DNA of 52,669 nucleotides from JAAYTD01 sp964472015 (lineage in GTDB: Bacteria; Bacteroidota; Ignavibacteria; Kapaibacteriales; UBA2268): contig CAYYIP010000014.1 of NCBI GenBank assembly GCA_964472015.1, positions 1 to 52,669 on the forward strand. The letters run 5' to 3'. The position numbers were made by a program, and so were the translations under genes. Positions 34,895 to 43,564 of the stretch are shown one piece after another (the first letter of the stretch is position 1; each line of letters starts with the position of its first letter). The notes beneath the pieces were generated by a model that saw nothing but the letters and a program-made list of their open reading frames with translations, searched no databases and was not told where the DNA came from.

Positions 34895-36810
34895 TATTTA
34901 TAACTCCTAACTGCTAGTTCAACATTTTCAAATTCTAATTGTTCAATTCCTCGTTCTGGTTTGTTTTCATATCCTTTATATTTCCAAATAGCAACGTGAG
35001 CAAATTTTTCATCATTACGTTTTGCCTCATTATCTTCAGTTTGATATTCTTCTCTAAAATGACATCCACAAGATTCTTCACGTTCTAAGGCATCCCAAAC
35101 TAATAATTCTGCAAATTCTAAGTAATCAGCAACACGGCAAGCTCTTTCAAGTGCTAAGTTAATATTTGTTTTTTCACCTACTATATTAAGATTTTCCCAA
35201 AATTCTTCTCTTATTTGTGGTATCTTTTCTAAAGTTTCTTTTAAACCCTTTTCATTACGTCCCATACCACAATTATTCCACATTAAATTTCCAAGTTCTT
35301 TATGGAATTGAGTTGGTGTTTTTCTACCTTTTATATTCATTAATTTGTCAATTTTATCATTAACATCTTGTTCTGCTTTTTTAAATTCTGGATGTTCAGT
35401 ATCAACTTTTTCAAGTTTATGTGTAGCAAAATAATCTCCTATTGTATAAGGAATAATAAAGTATCCATCTGCCAAACCTTGCATAAGTGCACTTGCACCT
35501 AATCTATTAGCACCATGATCAGAGAAATTCGCTTCCCCAAGAACATGTAAACCTGGTATTGTACTCATTAAATTATAATCTACCCACAAACCACCCATTG
35601 TATAGTGAGAAGCAGGATATATTTTCATTGGAGTTACATAAGGATCATCTCCCGTGATACGTTCGTACATTTCAAATAGGTTACCGTATCTATCTGTAAC
35701 TACATCTTTTCCTAATCTTTCAATAGCATCTGCAAAATCAAGATAAACACCACGTCCAGTAGCACTAACACCTCTACCTTCATCACAAACTTGTTTTGCA
35801 GCTCTAGAAGATATATCACGAGGTGATAAATTACCATAACTTGGATATTTTCTTTCTAAATAATAATCACGTTCGTCTTCAGGAATATCAGTTGGTTTTC
35901 TAGTGTCGTTTTGCTTTTTAGGAACCCAAATTCTACCATCGTTTCGTAAAGATTCAGACATCAACGTTAATTTTGATTGATGATCGCCACTTTGTGGAAT
36001 TGCAGTTGGATGTATTTGAGTAAAACAAGGATTTGCAAAATAAGCTCCTTTCTTATAAGCTCTAAAAGCAGCAGTTACATTACATGCAATAGCATTTGTT
36101 GACAAATAAAATATATTTCCATATCCACCTGTCGCTAGACATACCGCATCACCCCAATGAGATTCTACTTTTCCTGTAACTAGATCTCTTGTTACAACAC
36201 CTCTACAATATCCATCAATTACTACTATATCTTGAACTTCTATTCTTGTATGTAATTTTACTTTATTAAGATGCACTTGTCGCATCAATGCTTGATAAGC
36301 TCCTAATAAAAGTTGTTGTCCCGTTTGTCCTCTTGCATAGAATGTTCTAGAAACTTGCGCGCCTCCAAAAGAACGATTAGCTAACATTCCACCATATTCA
36401 CGAGCGAAAGGAATTCCTTGTGCTACGCATTGATCAATAATGTTTAAACTTACCTGAGCTAATCTATAAACATTTGCTTCACGTGCTCTAAAATCACCTC
36501 CTTTTATTGTATCATAAAATAGTCTCCAAACGCTATCCCCATCATTTTGATAACTTTTTGCAGCATTTATACCACCCTGTGCAGCAATACTATGAGCTCT
36601 TCGTGCAGAGTCATTAAAAGTAAATGCTTCAACTTGATAACCTAAATCAGCAAAAGAAGCAGCTGCCGAGGCACCTGCAAGACCTGTACCAACTACTAAT
36701 ATTTTAAACTTTCTTTTATTGGCAGCATTGACAAGTTTCATTTCAAATTTATGTTTATCCCATTTATCTTGTAATGGACCTGACGGAATTTTACTTTCTA
36801 ATTTTATCAT
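34894..36810 (-). CDS. sdhA: Succinate dehydrogenase/fumarate reductase flavoprotein subunit
   Basis: 638 aa; oxidises succinate to fumarate or the reverse. N-terminal dinucleotide-binding motif VVGTGLAGASAAASFADLGY, then RRAHSIAAQGGINAAK containing the His that binds FAD covalently, DSVWRLFYDTIKGGDFRAREA, and HPTAIPQSGDHQSKL near the catalytic residues. The capping and C-terminal helical domains are complete (RACRVADYLEFAELLVWDALERE). Gene order sdhC-sdhA-sdhB with a single spacer base before and one-base overlap after indicates one transcript. The direction (SDH or FRD) cannot be decided from sequence; both are possible with menaquinone. Confidence 0.97.
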   Translation of the reverse strand: MIKLESKIPSGPLQDKWDKHKFEMKLVNAANKRKFKILVVGTGLAGASAAASFADLGYQVEAFTFNDSARRAHSIAAQGGINAAKSYQNDGDSVWRLFYDTIKGGDFRAREANVYRLAQVSLNIIDQCVAQGIPFAREYGGMLANRSFGGAQVSRTFYARGQTGQQLLLGAYQALMRQVHLNKVKLHTRIEVQDIVVIDGYCRGVVTRDLVTGKVESHWGDAVCLATGGYGNIFYLSTNAIACNVTAAFRAYKKGAYFANPCFTQIHPTAIPQSGDHQSKLTLMSESLRNDGRIWVPKKQNDTRKPTDIPEDERDYYLERKYPSYGNLSPRDISSRAAKQVCDEGRGVSATGRGVYLDFADAIERLGKDVVTDRYGNLFEMYERITGDDPYVTPMKIYPASHYTMGGLWVDYNLMSTIPGLHVLGEANFSDHGANRLGASALMQGLADGYFIIPYTIGDYFATHKLEKVDTEHPEFKKAEQDVNDKIDKLMNIKGRKTPTQFHKELGNLMWNNCGMGRNEKGLKETLEKIPQIREEFWENLNIVGEKTNINLALERACRVADYLEFAELLVWDALEREESCGCHFREEYQTEDNEAKRNDEKFAHVAIWKYKGYENKPERGIEQLEFENVELAVRSYK

Positions 36811-36811
36811 A

Positions 36812-37800
36812 TTAACAACAGCCTCCTGCTGCCAAACCGAGCATTACGGTAATTGGCAATGTAATGAATAAAAGTACAAGTACTATTGACAGAATAACAC
36901 TTAATTTACGTAAAAAGGGGGATAATTTAGGCCCCTGAATCCCTATTGTTTGAAAAGCACTTTGAATTGCATGATTTAAATGAAAACCAACAAGAGCTAC
37001 AAAAATAATATAAGATATAGCTACAAAAGGGTTATTAAACTCAGAAGAAACCATTGTATGAACATCATGACGTTCTTTTACTACAGTGGATATACTGTTT
37101 GTTTTAGAACAATCTTTTTTAGAGTCATTACAACAAGTTCCACAAGTACAAGCTTTTTCACAAGTACAAGNNNNNNNNNNNNNNNNNNNNNNNNNNNNNN
37201 NNNNNNNNNNNNNNNNNNNNNNNNNNNNNNNNNNNNNNNNNNNNNNNNNNNNNNNNNNNNNNNNNNNNNNTTTTTAGAGTCATTACAACAAGTTCCACAA
37301 GTACAAGCTTTTTCACAAGTACAAGTTTTTTTACAAGTACAAGTTTTTTCGTTTGTTACAACTGCAAAATCGCCTGTTGAAACAATTTCATAATTATCAT
37401 AACCATTTTCAAAACTTATATCTCCAGTTGTGAAATGTAATAAATGATATGTAAGACCAACTACTATTAACAATCCAGTCCAAAGCATTGTACGTGCAGT
37501 CAGTTTTACAGTTAAATAATTTTTTACTTGGTATTTTATTGGTTTTGCTGCATTATTATACAATCTTAAATAAACTGCAGAAATAATGTGAAGTACAACA
37601 CAAACGATTAAACTAATACGTAAAATCCAAAGTAATTCTTTATTACTTTGTAAGAGTTCTGCATACGAGTTATAAGCATTTGTGCCAAGTAAAAACTGTA
37701 AATTACCCAAAGCGTGACCAAACAAAAAACCTATAAGGATTATGCCGGTAATTGCCATAACAACTTTAGCAACAATCGTAGTTTTTAGGTAGTTTTGCAA
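36812..37800 (-). CDS. sdhC: Succinate dehydrogenase/fumarate reductase cytochrome b subunit with Cys-rich repeat insertion (interrupted by an assembly gap)
   Basis: One gene, split by 100 N. The part before the gap has TM1 (VVMAITGIILIGFLFGHALG), TM2 (ILRISLIVCVVLHIISAVYL) and TM3 (MLWTGLLIVVGLTYHLLHF); the part after it has KERHDVHTMVSSEFNNPF, TM4 (ISYIIFVALVGFHLNHAIQ) and TM5, ending GGCC. His residues suitable as haem b ligands lie in TM1-TM4. Reading across the gap edges in frame gives cysteine-rich sequence on both sides: TCTCKKTCTCEKACTCGTCC before, CTCEKACTCGTCCNDSKKDC after. Normal homologues have a short loop there. By type B topology this loop faces the periplasm (inference). Start is TTG at 37800 with a strong GGAGG 8 bases upstream. 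The apparent frame change across the gap arises because 100 is not the true length. Confidence 0.88.
37109..37344 (-). repeat. 57-bp coding tandem repeat (Cys-rich, 19 aa) in sdhC
   Basis: Two nearly complete 57-bp units flank the gap: 37115-37170 and 37271-37326. The unit encodes TCTCEKACTCGTCCNDSKK. The gap edges are in register: only 2 T are missing if the true gap contains no further unit, otherwise 2 + 57k bases. Fifteen Cys are visible in the array. Confidence 0.88.
37171..37270. other. Assembly gap (100 N) inside sdhC
   Basis: Exactly 100 N, the usual placeholder for an unknown length, within the Cys-rich tandem repeat. Confidence 0.99.
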
Positions 37801-38438
37801 GTAAAACCTCCATATAAATAATTGTTTTAATTATATAAAATTTTGTAAAAATATTAATTCCAATTTACGAAAAAATTGAACAATATACAAATAATAATAA
37901 TAAACACTATTTTTTTATTTATCATTTTTTTTGAATACTTAACAATAATATGATTATTGACAACTTTGTTTGTAAATTGATAACTACAAAATAATCTTTT
38001 TGTTGAAAAAAATAATATTTTAATAAAAATATCTTTATTATTTAACAAATAAAAAGTAAATTTACATTTTATAAATAAAAAAATATTAATTTAATTATAA
38101 AAAAAAATAATTTATTTCGTATTTGTTATTTTTTTTATTAAATTTGTTTTTATAAAAATTGGATAAATAATAATATTAGAAGTTCATAACTAAATATTTT
38201 TATAAATAACTAAATAATCTGTATAAAATAAGTGTTTTTTATTTAAAGTTAAATTAAAAGATATAAAATTATATTATATATTTTATTATTAGTTATTAAT
38301 GATAAGGGTCTTTTAATTTTTATGTTATTTGTGTTTGTTTTAAGATAATTAAATTAGTAATTGTTGTTATTTAATTTTTTAATAGGATTTTAATAGGATT
38401 TTTTATACATATATTATATTTTTTTAGGAGATACTACA
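37801..38438. other. 638-bp AT-rich intergenic region between divergent sdhC and the 447-aa membrane protein gene
   Basis: Divergent promoter region. I see no convincing gene; a 64-codon minus-strand frame at 37854-38048 is rich in Phe/Ile/Lys as expected from random AT-rich sequence. A TAAATTTG (-7-like) occurs at 38139-38146 on the plus strand without a well-placed TTG. A small direct repeat of 11 bp (TAATAGGATTT) lies at 38380-38401. Confidence 0.55.
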
Positions 38439-39782
38439 ATGGTAGCTAAGTCTAGTAAGACTGTAAAAGAAGTAAAAATCAGTTCACAGCATTATATTAT
38501 AATGTTGCTAATGATTGTTGTATTATTTTTGTTGTTTCAGTTTTCAATTATTCCTAATGTAATGAGTGCTTTTGTTAGGTCACTTTTTGCACCTTATGGA
38601 GAGCAATTAACAAAGATTGGATATGTTCAATTTAGTGATGGAATTTATGCATCCATTTCTAAGGACAATGAAAATAAATCATACAAAAATACAGAAGTTA
38701 ATGCAGAAATTATTAATGGTGAATATGTTTTCGATTTTTCTTTTAAAGAAAGAGTTAAGGAAAAACATGGTTATGTTAAAGGGAGCAATGAATTTTATTG
38801 TAAATGTCCAAAGCTTGGGGAAATGCCTATTATTATTGAACCGTGGGTTGCTCTTTGGTTGTTATCACTCGTAGCTTCAATAGTTATAGCTTTAATAGTT
38901 TCAAGTATTATGCCGACTAATATTGGGTATTGGTCAGCTTTAATTTTTAATACTATTACAGGTACAAAAATTAAACTGCGTTTACAAACAGGTTTATCAG
39001 ATGATATTATTGATTTACTTGTTATGCCTGATGAACAACTAAGAGGGCTTGATATAAATGATGTACGTTCAAAATTCCGTATCCTTTGGGAACGTACGAC
39101 TAACGATGATTTAGGTGCTTCTTTTAATTATATTAAATTCGATGATGTATTCGATAATGATACAGATGTGTTACATTTTAGAAATATAATTCTTTATAAG
39201 AGAATAAAAGAGTTTTATTCTGAGTTTTTATTAGTTGAGATAGAAGATACTAAAAAAGGTATCTTATGGTCTGCTAATCATTTACGTATAATGAAAGGAA
39301 TTAGATTATATATGTCACATCATTTCTGTGAAAAATATTCAAATGCAGTAACAGGTATGGCTTATGCTGGTGCAGGTTTTCTTATTGTTTCAGTAGGTAT
39401 ACGTGGTTTGAAATTTATCCCTGCTGATAAACCTTCATTTATTTTACTTGCTATCGTTCTTGAATTTTCTATGCTTATGCTTATGGCAATTACTCTTATT
39501 TATACTGAAAGTGAAGAACGTATGGATAAGATTATGAAGAAAATGGAAGATGCTAATAGAAGTTCTTTGGAGGCACAACGTGCTCAACAGTCAGATATTC
39601 ATATGCTTACAAATGCTCTTGTTGGACAAACTGCTGAGATTATTAAAAATAGAGTAGAAAAAGCAATTGAAGAATATATGACTAGCGGTAATGAAGTAGA
39701 AAGGAAAATTGGTGAAGCTATTGCAGATAAGGTACTTATTGGATTAAAAGATATTAGTAGTGATAAGAAAAATAATAATTAA
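38439..39782 (+). CDS. Uncharacterised four-helix membrane protein with C-terminal coiled coil
   Basis: 447 aa that I do not recognise. Hydrophobic segments: about 19-40 (IIMLLMIVVLFLLFQFSIIP), 134-158 (WVALWLLSLVASIVIALIVS), 303-324 (AVTGMAYAGAGFLIVSVGI) and 333-357 (SFILLAIVLEFSMLMLMAITLIY). A soluble region of ~95 residues lies between TM1 and TM2, and a charged region of ~140 residues between TM2 and TM3 (SDDIIDLLVMPDEQLRGLD..., KFDDVFDNDTDVLHFRNIILYKR). After TM4 comes a helical, coiled-coil-like tail (about 358-440). A strong AGGAG 9 bases before the ATG and a good terminator after it show it is a real, independently transcribed gene. A chemosensor or channel-like scaffold is conceivable, but no domain supports a function. 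Confidence 0.75.
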   Translation: MVAKSSKTVKEVKISSQHYIIMLLMIVVLFLLFQFSIIPNVMSAFVRSLFAPYGEQLTKIGYVQFSDGIYASISKDNENKSYKNTEVNAEIINGEYVFDFSFKERVKEKHGYVKGSNEFYCKCPKLGEMPIIIEPWVALWLLSLVASIVIALIVSSIMPTNIGYWSALIFNTITGTKIKLRLQTGLSDDIIDLLVMPDEQLRGLDINDVRSKFRILWERTTNDDLGASFNYIKFDDVFDNDTDVLHFRNIILYKRIKEFYSEFLLVEIEDTKKGILWSANHLRIMKGIRLYMSHHFCEKYSNAVTGMAYAGAGFLIVSVGIRGLKFIPADKPSFILLAIVLEFSMLMLMAITLIYTESEERMDKIMKKMEDANRSSLEAQRAQQSDIHMLTNALVGQTAEIIKNRVEKAIEEYMTSGNEVERKIGEAIADKVLIGLKDISSDKKNNN

Positions 39783-39814
39783 TTAATTTTAATAGAAAAA
39801 TAATTAATAATGAT

Positions 39815-39849
39815 AAAAAAACTGACAATTTTTAATTGTCAGTTTTTTT
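39815..39849. terminator. Bidirectional intrinsic terminator between the 447-aa gene and tilS
   Basis: Perfect 16-bp stem (39815-39830 with 39834-39849) with a 3-base loop, A-run on the left and T-run on the right. It lies between convergent genes. Confidence 0.92.
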
Positions 39850-39875
39850 TATTTATTTTTAATACTTTATATTTA

Positions 39876-42358
39876 TTATGACTCTCTAATTTCTATTTTT
39901 AATACTCTTTTAGTGTGTTTATCAACTTTAAATTTATCATTAATACGTTTTTTACAGACCCAAATAATTTCATTATTTAAATTTTGTATAATTAATGTAT
40001 TTGGTTTTTCTAAAATAGATACTTTTTCATTACTTAAAAAGTCATTAACTTTCATTTTATTTGACATACCTAAAGGTATAAATTCATCACCCGGTTCTAA
40101 TGTTCTAATTGTTAACATAGAGGATATCTTATCAAAATCAAAATATTCTATATTTGGATTTTTTATATATTCTATTTCTAATAAATGTACTTCTTTCAGT
40201 ATAAAAGTTAAATTTCCTATTGATACTGTTCCTATTTTATCTATATTTTGATTTATTTTTGTAATTGTTATTTTACGTGCTATAGTTATCACTTGTCTAT
40301 CACGGATTGCAAAAATGTTTTTGGAAATTTCACAAATTGCACCTGTATTACTATTACTTAATTTTAATATTCTATCAATTATATTCATAGATTGTGGTAA
40401 TAATCTAAAATATTTAGATAATATAACTTGTAAGATTTCACCACGAATAAATTCATCAAAAGTTTTAAATAATGATAGTTTAATAGAAACTCTATCGCTT
40501 GAAATATCTACTAATACTGTAGATATATGAGTTCTCACATAATCATGTATTATTCTATCAACAGAATTAATTAATTTAGAGGCACGATTTATTATATCTA
40601 CTATTGCTGGGGTATAATCTTTTTTTAATTTTGGTATTAAATCATTTCTTATTTTATTACGTGTATATTTATCTAATGAATTGCTTTCGTCTTCTCGCCA
40701 TTTAAGTTTTCGTTTTGTTGCATATTCAATAATTTTTTGTTTTTTAAAAGAGATAAATGGTCTACATAGTATTACATTTTTTATAAACTGTCTACGTGCA
40801 GGAATACCACTTAATCCAGTTAAACCAGCTCCCCTAAATAAGTTTAGTAAAAATGTTTCTGCCGAATCGTCAGCGGTATGTGCAGTAACTAAAAAATCAG
40901 CATTTATTTGTCTTGCAATACGTTCAAAAAAGAAATAACGCAAAAATCTTGCTGCTTCTTCTATACTTACACTATTTTTTTCTGCATATTGTTGTACTTT
41001 ACCATTTTGCCAATAATATGGAATATTATAGGAAGCTGATAATTCTCTTACAAATTTTTCATCTTCATCAGATGATATACCACGTAGTTTATGATTATAA
41101 TGAGCTACATATATTGAAAAACTATATTTGTTTGCTAAATTAGCCATTACATCAAGTAATGCAACAGAGTCAACACCACCACTAACACAGATAAGAACTT
41201 TTGAACCACTTTCTAATAACATTTCATTTAAAATAAATTTTTCTATTTCACGATAAAAATTTTTGTAAAATGCATCTTTATGTTCAAGTTGAGTTAATAG
41301 TTTTTTTTGATTTAATGGTATAGTATCTATTTCTTTTTTTTCTATTTTTTGCTGTTTATTTATAACTTTTGATAAATCAACAAATGGAATTGGTTTTATT
41401 TTAGGAATAAATATGTCCATTTGTTGTTTTTTTTCTTCTTTATTATTTATTAGTACAACTTCGTTAGTTTTTACACTAATTATATTTTCCTGTTCCTTTT
41501 TTTGTTCAGTTTTTTCTTTTTCTATAATTTCCTTTTTTTCGGTTTCCTTTTTTTCAGTTCCTTTTTTAGTTTTCTTTTTTTTCTTTGTATCTTTTTTTTC
41601 CGTTTCTTTCTGTTGTTTTTTTTCTTCTTCTACTTTATTTATAGGTACAACTTCATNNNNNNNNNNNNNNNNNNNNNNNNNNNNNNNNNNNNNNNNNNNN
41701 NNNNNNNNNNNNNNNNNNNNNNNNNNNNNNNNNNNNNNNNNNNNNNNNNNNNNNNNTTTACACTAATTATATTTTCCTGTTCCTTTTTTTGTTCAGTTTT
41801 TTCTTTTTCTACGATTTCCTTTTTTTCGGTTTGTTTTTTTGTTTTCTTTTTTTTCTTTGTATCTTTTTTTTCTGTTTCTTTCTGTTGTTTTTTTTCTTCT
41901 TCTACTTTATTTATAGGTACAACTTCATTACTTTTTACACTAATTATATTTTCCTGTTCCTTTTTTTGTTCAGTTTTTTCTTTTTCTACGATTTCCTTTT
42001 TTTCGGTTTGTTTTTTTGTTTTCTTTTTTTTCTTTGTATCTTTTTTTTCTGTTTCTTTCTGTTGTTTTTTTTCTTCTTCTACTTTATTTATAGGTACAAC
42101 TTCATTACTTTTTATACTAATTATATTTTCCTGTTCCTTTTTTTGTTCAGTTTTTTCTTTCTCTATTATTTCTTTTTTATTATCTGTATTCATATTGTTT
42201 TCTTTCGTTTCTACTTCATTGTTCTTTGCTTTATCATTTATTAATACATTAATACCAATATTATTATTTTGATTTTTTTCATTATAATTATTGGTATTTT
42301 CGTTTTTCTTCTTTTTTCTATTTGTTAATTTTTTTGTATTTAATTTGTTGTTATCCAT
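39876..42358 (-). CDS. tilS: tRNA(Ile)-lysidine synthase with Lys/Glu-rich tandem-repeat N-terminal extension (interrupted by an assembly gap)
   Basis: TilS modifies C34 of the CAU-anticodon tRNA-Ile to lysidine with lysine and ATP so that it reads AUA. The catalytic part, encoded from 41420 down, has the PP-loop ICVSGGVDSVALLD, AHYNHKLRG, VTAHTADDSAETFLLNLFRGAGLTGLSG, CRPF, a KWREDESN region with NKIRNDLIP, and a C-terminal TilS domain ending in RVLKIEIRES. There is no stop codon between Met at 41420 and the gap, and the frame there (NEVVPINKVEEEKKQQKETE) continues the repeat coded upstream of the gap from an ATG at 42358. That ATG is 12 bases after the preceding gene's stop, so I read one gene with a ~300+ residue charged extension. 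Translation could instead, or also, start at 41420, giving a normal 514-aa TilS. Confidence 0.8.
41421..42190 (-). repeat. 177-bp coding tandem repeat (59 aa, Lys/Glu-rich) upstream of the TilS catalytic domain
   Basis: The anchor CTAATTATATTTTCCTG recurs at 41763, 41940 and 42117 (period exactly 177) and again at 41476. The unit has ENIISVKSNEVVPINKVEEE followed by KKQQKETEKKDTKKKKKTKK. The gap edges are in register: 5 bases (TACTT) are missing if no further unit is hidden, otherwise 5 + 177k. The unit nearest tilS is variant, with about five extra residues. Confidence 0.9.
41657..41756. other. Assembly gap (100 N) inside the tilS N-terminal repeat
   Basis: Exactly 100 N within the 177-bp coding repeat; real length unknown. 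Confidence 0.99.
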
Positions 42359-42370
42359 TTTACAATATTA

Positions 42371-43537
42371 TTATTTATATGGTTGTTTTATATATTGATT
42401 AGCTTCTAAATGAGAAGTGTTATAATTTTTCATTCTTAAAACTTTTTCATATTGTTCTATTGCTAATTTTCTTTTTTGTTGTAGGTCATATATTTTTCCA
42501 ATATTTAGATTTGTCATAACCATAAAACTGGACGGTCCATCTTTATCTACCTTTCTACTTCCTTCGTCACATTTATAGTAATACTTTAATGCTTGGTCAT
42601 AATTTTTATTACGTTGTAATGCCATTCCTATATAATACATTGCCTCTCTTGCAGTTGAATTATTATATCCAAATTTTTTATTTATACAATTTATTAATAT
42701 TTCTCGCCATACTGTTTCAAATTTATTCCAATGTCCCATTTTTACTAGAGTTCTTGCGTAATATTTCATAAAGTAAGGATTATTTGGATATTTTTCTATT
42801 AATTCCGTTAATATATTCAAACTTTCATCTGGTTTATTTTCAAAAGAGTAATATAATTGCATTAAAACAACTTTTGCTTCAACAGTTATATATCTAGCAT
42901 ATTTAGCAGCTGCTTTTAGTTGTAATTCGCCTATAAGTTTATCTCCTTTTGGTAGCATAAGAATCATAGGTTTTACAACCGGATATTTTTCAGGTATTGC
43001 AGCGGCAAAATAATTATAAATTCCTGTTCCTAACATTATATCATGGTTATTCGGAGCTATTTTTAAGCATTTTTTCAAAAGATCAAAAGCTTCGTTCCCA
43101 TCTCGTACAGCTTTTATCCAACTTTCATCATCGACAAAAAATCTTCCTCTATATCCTATTGCTCCGGCCTTAAAAAATAGAGCATTAATATCTACAGGAT
43201 TTTCGCTAAGAATATCTTCACATTTTGATAAAGTATTATCTATATTTTTTAAAAAACTTTGTCTATATATTTTTTTATTAACAGGATCAATTAGAATTTT
43301 CCACCAATCTATCATAGCTTCTAAAAAGTATCCTGCAGGATGATCTGAATATTCTTGCTGTAATTGTTTTGAGTAATTTTTTGCCTTTTGAAACTCAAGA
43401 TTATAAATGTGGTCCATACTTTCTAAAACTAAGCTATCAGCTATTTTATCTAAAATACTCCATTGTGCTTTAATTTGAATGGGACTACTTGTTATAATTA
43501 AAAATAAGAAACAATAAAATAAAATTTTTAATTGCAT
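42371..43537 (-). CDS. Secreted TPR-containing protein
   Basis: 388 aa with a signal peptide (about 1-24, LKILFYCFLFLIITSSPIQIKAQ). The mature part is alpha-helical with TPR-like pairs: ALFFKAGAIGYRGRFF, DAFDLLKKCLKIAPNNHDIMLGTGIYNYF (approximate), ESLNILTELIEKYPNNPYFMKYYARTLVKMG, and YYIGMALQRNKNYDQALKYYYKC. Such periplasmic TPR proteins occur next to C25-type T9SS components in this part of the tree and may be outer-membrane associated, but the specific role is unknown. It lies 27 bp after the PorU-like gene and 12 bp before the tilS frame, so the three are probably one transcript. Confidence 0.72.
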   Translation of the reverse strand: MQLKILFYCFLFLIITSSPIQIKAQWSILDKIADSLVLESMDHIYNLEFQKAKNYSKQLQQEYSDHPAGYFLEAMIDWWKILIDPVNKKIYRQSFLKNIDNTLSKCEDILSENPVDINALFFKAGAIGYRGRFFVDDESWIKAVRDGNEAFDLLKKCLKIAPNNHDIMLGTGIYNYFAAAIPEKYPVVKPMILMLPKGDKLIGELQLKAAAKYARYITVEAKVVLMQLYYSFENKPDESLNILTELIEKYPNNPYFMKYYARTLVKMGHWNKFETVWREILINCINKKFGYNNSTAREAMYYIGMALQRNKNYDQALKYYYKCDEGSRKVDKDGPSSFMVMTNLNIGKIYDLQQKRKLAIEQYEKVLRMKNYNTSHLEANQYIKQPYK

Positions 43538-43564
43538 AATTTATATATTTAATATATTTATAAT

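Noticed and set aside
36812..37054. A separate 80-aa membrane protein starting MVSSEFNNPF
   Set aside because: The frame continues upstream without a stop through ERHDVHT into the Cys-rich repeat at the gap and matches the TM4-TM5 half of SdhC; it is the C-terminal part of sdhC.
37109..37344. Cys-rich array as a CRISPR-like array
   Set aside because: Units are contiguous without spacers and keep the sdhC reading frame; it is a coding tandem repeat.
37854..38048. 64-codon minus-strand ORF in the sdhC upstream region
   Set aside because: Composition is that of random AT-rich sequence, with no ribosome binding site or conserved motif.
41413..42272. Plus-strand Phe/Ser-rich frames that look like a multi-TM protein
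   Set aside because: They are the complement of the Lys/Glu-rich repeat; A-rich codons on the minus strand give TTT/TTC on the plus strand.
41639..42358. A separate Lys-rich repeat protein ending at MKLYL after the gap
   Set aside because: The ending arises only because 100 N is not the true gap length; with the repeat register restored the frame runs on into tilS.
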